Shown here in pieces: positions 60,201 through 64,000 of a DNA stretch of 64,000 bases. How positions within the stretch are numbered: the first letter of the stretch is position 1; each line of letters starts with the position of its first letter. The position numbers were made by a program, and so were the translations under genes. The notes under the pieces were generated by a model. That model did not search any database and was not told the DNA's origin. It saw only the letters and a program-made list of their open reading frames with translations. Origin of the DNA: Musa acuminata AAA Group (Eukaryota; Streptophyta; Magnoliopsida; Zingiberales; Musaceae); assembly GCF_036884655.1 (NCBI RefSeq), contig NC_088354.1, positions 15,191,001 to 15,255,000 of the forward strand, given 5' to 3'.

Positions 60201-61533
60201 TTTCACTCATTCATGCAATCCCAGTATTGTGCTGCTAGGGGTTAAAAAAATAGAAATAAAGTCCAAAAGTTGAATGAAACTTCATAAATGGTGCCAGCGT
60301 TGCAGCGAGAGAAATGGAAACAATAAAAAGGATGATATAGTACTAACAGGAATGTTCAAGCTCAACACCATGCAAGCAGAATCAAACACTAAATGAATTT
60401 TTATATAACCTGAAGCAGATTTAGTTTGATATAGCCAAAACTTTCCATATAAATTTGGTTGCAATGAAATCCTTAATAGAGTAGGAATAAGGTTGACGTG
60501 GCTGCAACTTCTGAATGTTTGGATAAGTAAAAGTTATTTCCCCTTTGTAGAAAGGAGACCCTACCATTGTTCTCCTTTTTTCTTATTTTCTTCTAAAAAT
60601 CCGTCTCTATTCTTCTCTCTACACTACCCACAAATCCTCTTTATAGATATGAATAAGCTTACATATTTCTCCTCTTTTGTCCTTCTTGCCCTATTTACTG
60701 TAATCACCTTACTGCATCATGATTTGCGGGTTTTGCTGTAAAGTGTATTCTGTTGGTTTTAATCCGAACACTTCGTCCCTTAAATTGTCTCATCTGTGAT
60801 CTCTTTGCTAAGCCAAAGGACCAGCTTTATACTGATGCTCCTAATTCCATCTGCTGGGAGAAACACACAACAAGAACAGTGCTTACATAGGAAGATAAAG
60901 AAAATGAAGGTCATCGTTAGATGCCTCCAAGAAACCACTGTCATACTTGATGTAGATGAAGAAAAGAAGGAAATTAGTCGACATCAATCAAAAAGCAAAA
61001 AGTTCAAAACGCCAAATCATAGGCGACCAAATTGAAAACATATACATCTTCAAAAAAAAAAATTAAAACAGGAGATCCATGGCGTCATGAAGTGATCAGG
61101 AAGATGATGCTACCAATCATCAAGCTAAGCAAAAAAAATTTCGTTTTAATACGTACATATTGCACTCCTTGATGTCCTCGTTGGTGTGCTTATAAACGCA
61201 GTCCTGCTCGCGGCACTCCCCGTAGAGCCGGAAGAAGCGGCAGACGGGCATCCGCTCCTTGTCGTACTGGTGGAGGAAGCCGCAGGCATCGCCCTTCATA
61301 CATAGGCCACGGAGCCAGTGACGGCACACCGTCTGCCTGAAGCTCCGCCGCCCAGGGACATTCCCAGCTGCTACGGCGATCGGATCGGCTGCGCCAGAGT
61401 GAGGGACCGCTCCCGCGGTCGCCGCTGCGGCGGTGGGATCTGCCGGCGCGAGGGGGGCAGCGGCAGCGGCGGGAGCGGCGGAGTCGAGGCCGCCCTCGAA
61501 GTCGAAGTTAAGGGCTCCTTCGGGGTCTTCCAT
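45289..61533 (-). CDS. CPSF30: CPSF30, long form with YTH domain (poly(A) factor and m6A reader)
   Basis: Seven minus-strand exons: 61533-61157, 59474-58980, 51455-51293, 51148-51038, 49121-49053, 46823-46737 and 46149-45289. Phases agree and give 720 residues. The protein is a subunit of the nuclear cleavage and polyadenylation complex that binds RNA; the plant long form also reads N6-methyladenosine. Three CCCH fingers are visible: Cys70/78/84-His88, Cys98/107/112-His116 and Cys124/132/138-His142, the third split by intron 1. A Gln tract (about 227-257) and a Pro run follow. The YTH domain spans about 291-430 in exons 3-6, with [58 protein letters not shown] and FSVKWLKLCELSF. The last exon has an acidic run, a Gly/Met/Pro-rich region and a basic tail ([13 protein letters not shown]). 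Arabidopsis CPSF30-L has 631 residues; the extra length is mainly polyQ and N-terminal Ala/Pro. Intron 2 (7524 bases) contains a whole retrotransposon. Confidence 0.95.
47256..47443 (+). repeat. Diverged duplicate in a CPSF30 intron
   Basis: Two segments, 47256-47301 and 47394-47443, share 'aggggttaagg.taagtgatt' and 'acaattcaat.aaa.tcct', with similar sequence before them. They lie in the intron between exons 5 and 6 on the minus strand. The roughly 140-base spacing points to an old local duplication. Confidence 0.65.
52290..52368. repeat. Left flank of an older GGTAC-rich repeat split by the gypsy insertion
   Basis: The 80 bases left of the gypsy element contain several 'gtacc', 'taccgg' and 'ggtac' strings. 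Similar strings continue to the right of the element at 58700-58930. Both sides meet at the 4-base duplication GGTA, so they were once continuous. Confidence 0.5.
52369..53136 (-). repeat. Gypsy 3' LTR (768 bp)
   Basis: Read on the minus strand it begins TGTCACGAACGG and ends CCGTGACA, so it has the usual TG...CA ends with a short inverted repeat. It follows the polypurine tract of the element. Confidence 0.92.
53148..53334 (-). pseudogene. Gypsy chromodomain at the polyprotein end
   Basis: [16 protein letters not shown], a stop, then [22 protein letters not shown]. The YLVKW...SWEPE pattern is the chromodomain that defines chromoviruses and directs integration to marked chromatin. The frame ends at TAA 53148-53150, overlapping the polypurine tract. 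Confidence 0.88.
53600..54499 (-). pseudogene. Gypsy integrase segment
   Basis: The HHCC zinc-binding part is visible as [26 protein letters not shown] and CLTCQQDK. The core follows with several stops; near its end [20 protein letters not shown] marks the region of the catalytic glutamate. The frame shifts around 54000. Confidence 0.82.
54500..55227 (-). pseudogene. Gypsy RNase H segment
   Basis: After the polymerase come [16 protein letters not shown], then [22 protein letters not shown] and [14 protein letters not shown]. In the RNase H active site D-A-S is replaced by A-S-N (YASNFTIGG). Stops occur at the start of the segment and after HCLRV. Confidence 0.82.
55228..56097 (-). pseudogene. 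Gypsy reverse transcriptase segment
   Basis: An uninterrupted stretch of 289 codons reads [16 protein letters not shown], then [45 protein letters not shown] and [14 protein letters not shown]. The catalytic Y-x-D-D box reads YLDN, so the second aspartate is replaced by asparagine; this alone should abolish polymerase activity. The change fits a G-to-A transition. Confidence 0.92.
56116..56586 (-). pseudogene. Gypsy aspartic protease segment
   Basis: A 156-codon frame with the active-site motif [11 protein letters not shown] and, further on, VILGMEFM, the flap-side hallmark of plant gypsy proteases. This portion is still open but is cut off from gag and reverse transcriptase by stops or shifts. 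Confidence 0.88.
56600..57955 (-). pseudogene. Gypsy gag remnant
   Basis: The capsid region is legible through several stops: an N-terminal basic stretch, then [50 protein letters not shown] and [14 protein letters not shown] degenerate zinc knuckle ([13 protein letters not shown]) with one Cys displaced follows. At least five stops and shifts interrupt the frame. Confidence 0.85.
57914..57925 (-). other. Gypsy primer-binding site (initiator tRNA-Met)
   Basis: The minus strand reads TGGTATCAGAGC three bases inside the 5' LTR. It is the same primer class as in the copia element at 29942. Confidence 0.93.
57929..58699 (-). repeat. Gypsy 5' LTR (771 bp)
   Basis: Read on the minus strand it begins TGTCATGAACGG and ends CTGTAACA, three bases before the primer-binding site. 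Comparison by eye with the other LTR over about 95 bases shows roughly a dozen differences, all transitions. Confidence 0.92.
58700..58935. repeat. Right flank of the older GGTAC-rich repeat
   Basis: Contains repeated 'ggtac', 'gtacc' and 'tatacc' strings (e.g. cctggtacaggtcctgtacc at 58766-58785) and the phrase ctggaaaaacctgaaaaaaaagg. A comparable GGTAC cluster is seen at 62825-62890 elsewhere in the window. It lies between CPSF30 exon 2 and the gypsy LTR. Confidence 0.5.
58961..58979 (-). other. Read-through end of the short CPSF30 isoform
   Basis: If intron 2 is not spliced and the message ends inside it, translation continues from exon 2 for five codons (CVWNV after the shared Arg) to a stop at 58961. 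The product would have 296 residues with the three zinc fingers and no YTH domain. In Arabidopsis the short CPSF30 protein arises by polyadenylation in the second intron, so the same is expected here. The stop is seen; its use is inferred. Confidence 0.55.
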
Positions 61534-61900
61534 GAAGGCTCCGGCCGAGTCTTTTGTGGCGATCTTGGGGATAGAATTAGGGTTAGAGGTTTAAATCTCA
61601 TGTTCGAGGAGACGACGGAGAAAGAGATCAGCTGTCCGTGTTATTTCATCCACCTTCGTTGCTACGGGAAGGAGAGGTGGGACGGGAGTGGGCCCCAGAT
61701 CGACATGTTAACAAAAGGCAGGTAAGCGCGGGTGCAACGGAGTGATGGTGAGAAACAGTGAAAGGTTCTTTCGTATTTATTTTGACGGTAGAGATTAATT
61801 CCTCACAGATATCAAACGGCGTTCCGGAGCGAAGGCGTTTTACGCAGTGTTATATGGTATGGTATAATAGTAATACTAATTGGCTTTATTTGCATATTGC
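61534..61900 (-). promoter_or_regulatory. CPSF30 promoter and leader region
   Basis: GC-rich sequence upstream of the ATG at 61533 on the minus strand, falling to AT-rich beyond about 61850. No distinct TATA box was identified, as is usual for housekeeping genes. Confidence 0.4.
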
Positions 61901-63180
61901 ACTCGGCTAGTTGGGTGTTTTAGGAGGATAATTAATTATATAATTAATTATCTTTACTATTTTGGTCCATATATTTTTAATTATGATTCATATATTTATG
62001 AAAGTAAAATATTTAGTTTTATTTCTCGTCATCGAATTTATTAATAAAAATATTATACTTAATGATAATCAAAAGAGTAAAGTCAACATGTACTTAGTGG
62101 TAAATCCTATAATATTTTAAAATTATAAAGATAAAAATACTAAAAATAATTAATTAAATAAGATAATATATAATTAATCTATATTTTGTCTATATGAATG
62201 TCATGTGCATGCCTAGAATAATATGGTCTTCACAAATATAATATTGACTCGATCAAACTTGGTTAGACCATATATATAATTAAAAAAAATTAAAAATATA
62301 ATAATTAAAATTATATGTAATATTTATAAAATATTTTTTTAAAATATAATATTTAAAATTACTAAAAAATGTAAATAAGACTTCAATTTTATAAAATATG
62401 ATAAATATATAAAAGATAAAAGAAGATGTAAGAAAGATAATTAGATGAAAAGAAAATATAAAGAAGGCTGAAAAGAAAGGAGAAATATAAAGAAAAAAAT
62501 ACTTTTCTCCACTTAATCCTCATTTGAAATTAACATAAATATCTTCTGAAATAAATAATAGAAAATATTCAAATGATTATATTACAAAATCATATCTTGT
62601 TTTATTTGATCCGATCGATTTTTGAACATCAAGTGAAATTAATCAAACATGATCCGTTTTTCAAGCATTGTCATATCTAAGGGGGAACATATTTTTCTTC
62701 AGAGATATAATATTATGTATGAGTCACAATTTGATGAGAGAATTCTTCTCAAAAGTCAAAAATCACATAGTGTGTCTTTTGTTCCTATAAAAGTTTATGT
62801 TAGAAGCAAGTTTCGTCTTATCGCACCGTACCGATGTTTCGACTTAGGCTCGGTATGGTATGGTACGGTACGATGTACCGAGCGGTACATCTAATTTCAC
62901 AGATTTAACCCTCCGAAAATATCTAAAAATTTTAAAAAAAATTAGGATATGGTTTTCAAGTTACAAATAAATATAGTGATAGTAGAAGTTTAGCAAAATC
63001 AATGTAAATTAGGTAACAATAGTATTATATATCTTTTTCGAACTCTGAGGTAGTCTTGTTCGAGATTCGTATTTCAGCCCGTTATAGATTGAAATATCTA
63101 CAGAAAAATTAGTTGAATTGTTAGACTATTTTGTTACAATATAAACTCTAAAATTTAAATAATTAAATAATCACATATGT
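61900..63180. other. AT-rich intergenic DNA with a GGTAC cluster
   Basis: No gene is seen. A dense cluster of GTACC/GGTAC strings lies at 62825-62890, with a polypurine-poor, A-rich stretch to its right. It resembles the flanks of the gypsy element in CPSF30 intron 2. Confidence 0.45.
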
Positions 63181-64000
63181 AGATATACCTGATTGTTGAT
63201 TCTACTACCAAAATGAACGACGGGCCTCCACGGGTGGTGGATCGGGGTCATCGATCCAATATATCTGCATATCAATATGATACATTTGTTAGACCCAATC
63301 ATGAAATTGATCCCATGACATAGTGTATTGATACATCGTATACCATTGATGCATCAATATGGTGCTGATCGTAGACTGATCATCATGAATCATATTTGTC
63401 TAAGGCAGCTCTTGAGGCATATATTGGTGAATGTAAGAGCTTCTACTTTTGCTACTGATCTGTTATTCTATATCATACTATTGCTCAGATAAAGATGACC
63501 AACTATCACCATACTGTTGTTGCTCGTATGATTCTCCATAATACGATAGCTGTGAATACGATGAGCCTCTTTCTGTGTCTATATCATGTATGTTCTGTCG
63601 CATTTGTTCATATTCATCCATTGCCTTCCCCTTCCCTTTCCCCTTCCGCGCATAAACTTGACTAATACCTTGTCGAGTTACATGATCTGAATCTTAAGTG
63701 GCATGTGTAAAATATTTCTCCTCGGTCCATTCACCACCCTCAAGTTATGTAGATAAGACCAACGATTGTCCGGCATCACCGCCATCATCTGTCGAGGCAC
63801 TGTTGTCCATGTTGTTGTCATGTCTCTGGACTGAGCGAGAAAGAGAATGTGATTGTGAAGGTGTCTCATTGCCCGACTTGATTCTTTTTAATGATGCAAC
63901 TGATGCTACTGCCTTCCCCTTTGCCTTTACACATTGGGCGGACGAGTGTGACCATTGGGTGTCGGTAGTTCCTTGAACAGTTTGACTCCTACCACGTTGT
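63180..64000 (-). pseudogene. Possible decayed hAT-type transposase C-terminal tail
   Basis: One minus-strand frame is legible with few stops across 800 bases: QTVQGTTDTQWSHSSAQCVKA near the window edge, then NMDNSASTDDGGDAGQSLVL, EGGEWTEEKYFTHAT, SDHVTRQGISQVYARKGKGK, MDEYEQMRQNIHDIDTERGS and SYSQLSYYGESYEQQQYGD. Such Ser/Tyr/Gln-rich tails follow the dimerisation domain of many plant hAT-like proteins, from what I recall; no catalytic or BED motif lies inside the window. Four or more stops interrupt it. It continues beyond the right edge. Confidence 0.35.

Noticed and set aside
60493..61035. Plus-strand frames of 79-82 codons in CPSF30 intron 1
   Set aside because: Intronic, on the opposite strand, and without any recognisable domain.

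Overview
The window is nuclear DNA from a flowering plant. The genes have many GT-AG introns and the spaces between them are filled with LTR retrotransposons and AT-rich repeats. A GC-rich, nearly intronless-style gene (the amino acid permease) lies beside AT-richer, intron-rich genes. That mixture, together with the closeness of the auxin response factor to the monocot ARF6/8 group, suggests a commelinid monocot. I would guess a banana-like (Zingiberales) genome, but this is inference from style and not a match.

Layout. 1-3.2 kb: non-coding, AT-rich. 3.2-7.84 kb (+): an eight-exon sugar-phosphate/nucleotide-sugar translocator-like gene (TPT family). 7.85-15.4 kb: mostly non-coding, with one small GC-rich gene of unknown function at 10.5 kb. 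15.4-23.0 kb (+): a 14-exon auxin response factor of the ARF6/ARF8 type, with B3 domain, Gln-rich middle region, miR167 site and PB1 domain. 23-28.5 kb: AT-rich repeats holding the decayed 3' end of a Ty3/gypsy chromovirus on the minus strand, minisatellites and a long (CA)n(TA)n tract. 28.5-36.95 kb: three related Ty1/copia LTRs, one complete with primer-binding site and gag remnant, one truncated, and one complete behind a foreign copia body. A GC-rich stretch with two separate local duplications lies between the first two. 36.95-38.2 kb: a tandem array of about four units of roughly 300 bp. 39.9-41.8 kb (+): a two-exon cationic amino acid transporter (CAT1-like). 42.7-44.1 kb (+): a three-exon NOI/RIN4-like gene. 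45.3-61.5 kb (-): the long form of the cleavage and polyadenylation factor CPSF30, with three CCCH fingers and a YTH domain in seven exons. A complete but dead 6.3 kb Ty3/gypsy chromovirus sits inside its second intron. 61.6-64 kb: promoter side of CPSF30, AT-rich DNA and a possible decayed transposase tail running off the window edge.

The host genes do not form an operon or a cluster with one function; they are independent plant genes. The NOI and CPSF30 genes converge tail to tail. The most interesting architecture is CPSF30. The long and short isoforms of this gene are known in Arabidopsis to come from alternative polyadenylation in intron 2. Here that same intron has grown to about 7.5 kb and contains a sense-oriented retrotransposon, itself apparently nested in an older GGTAC-rich repeat.

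Exon borders were read by eye from splice consensus, reading frame and family knowledge. No alignment or database search was run.
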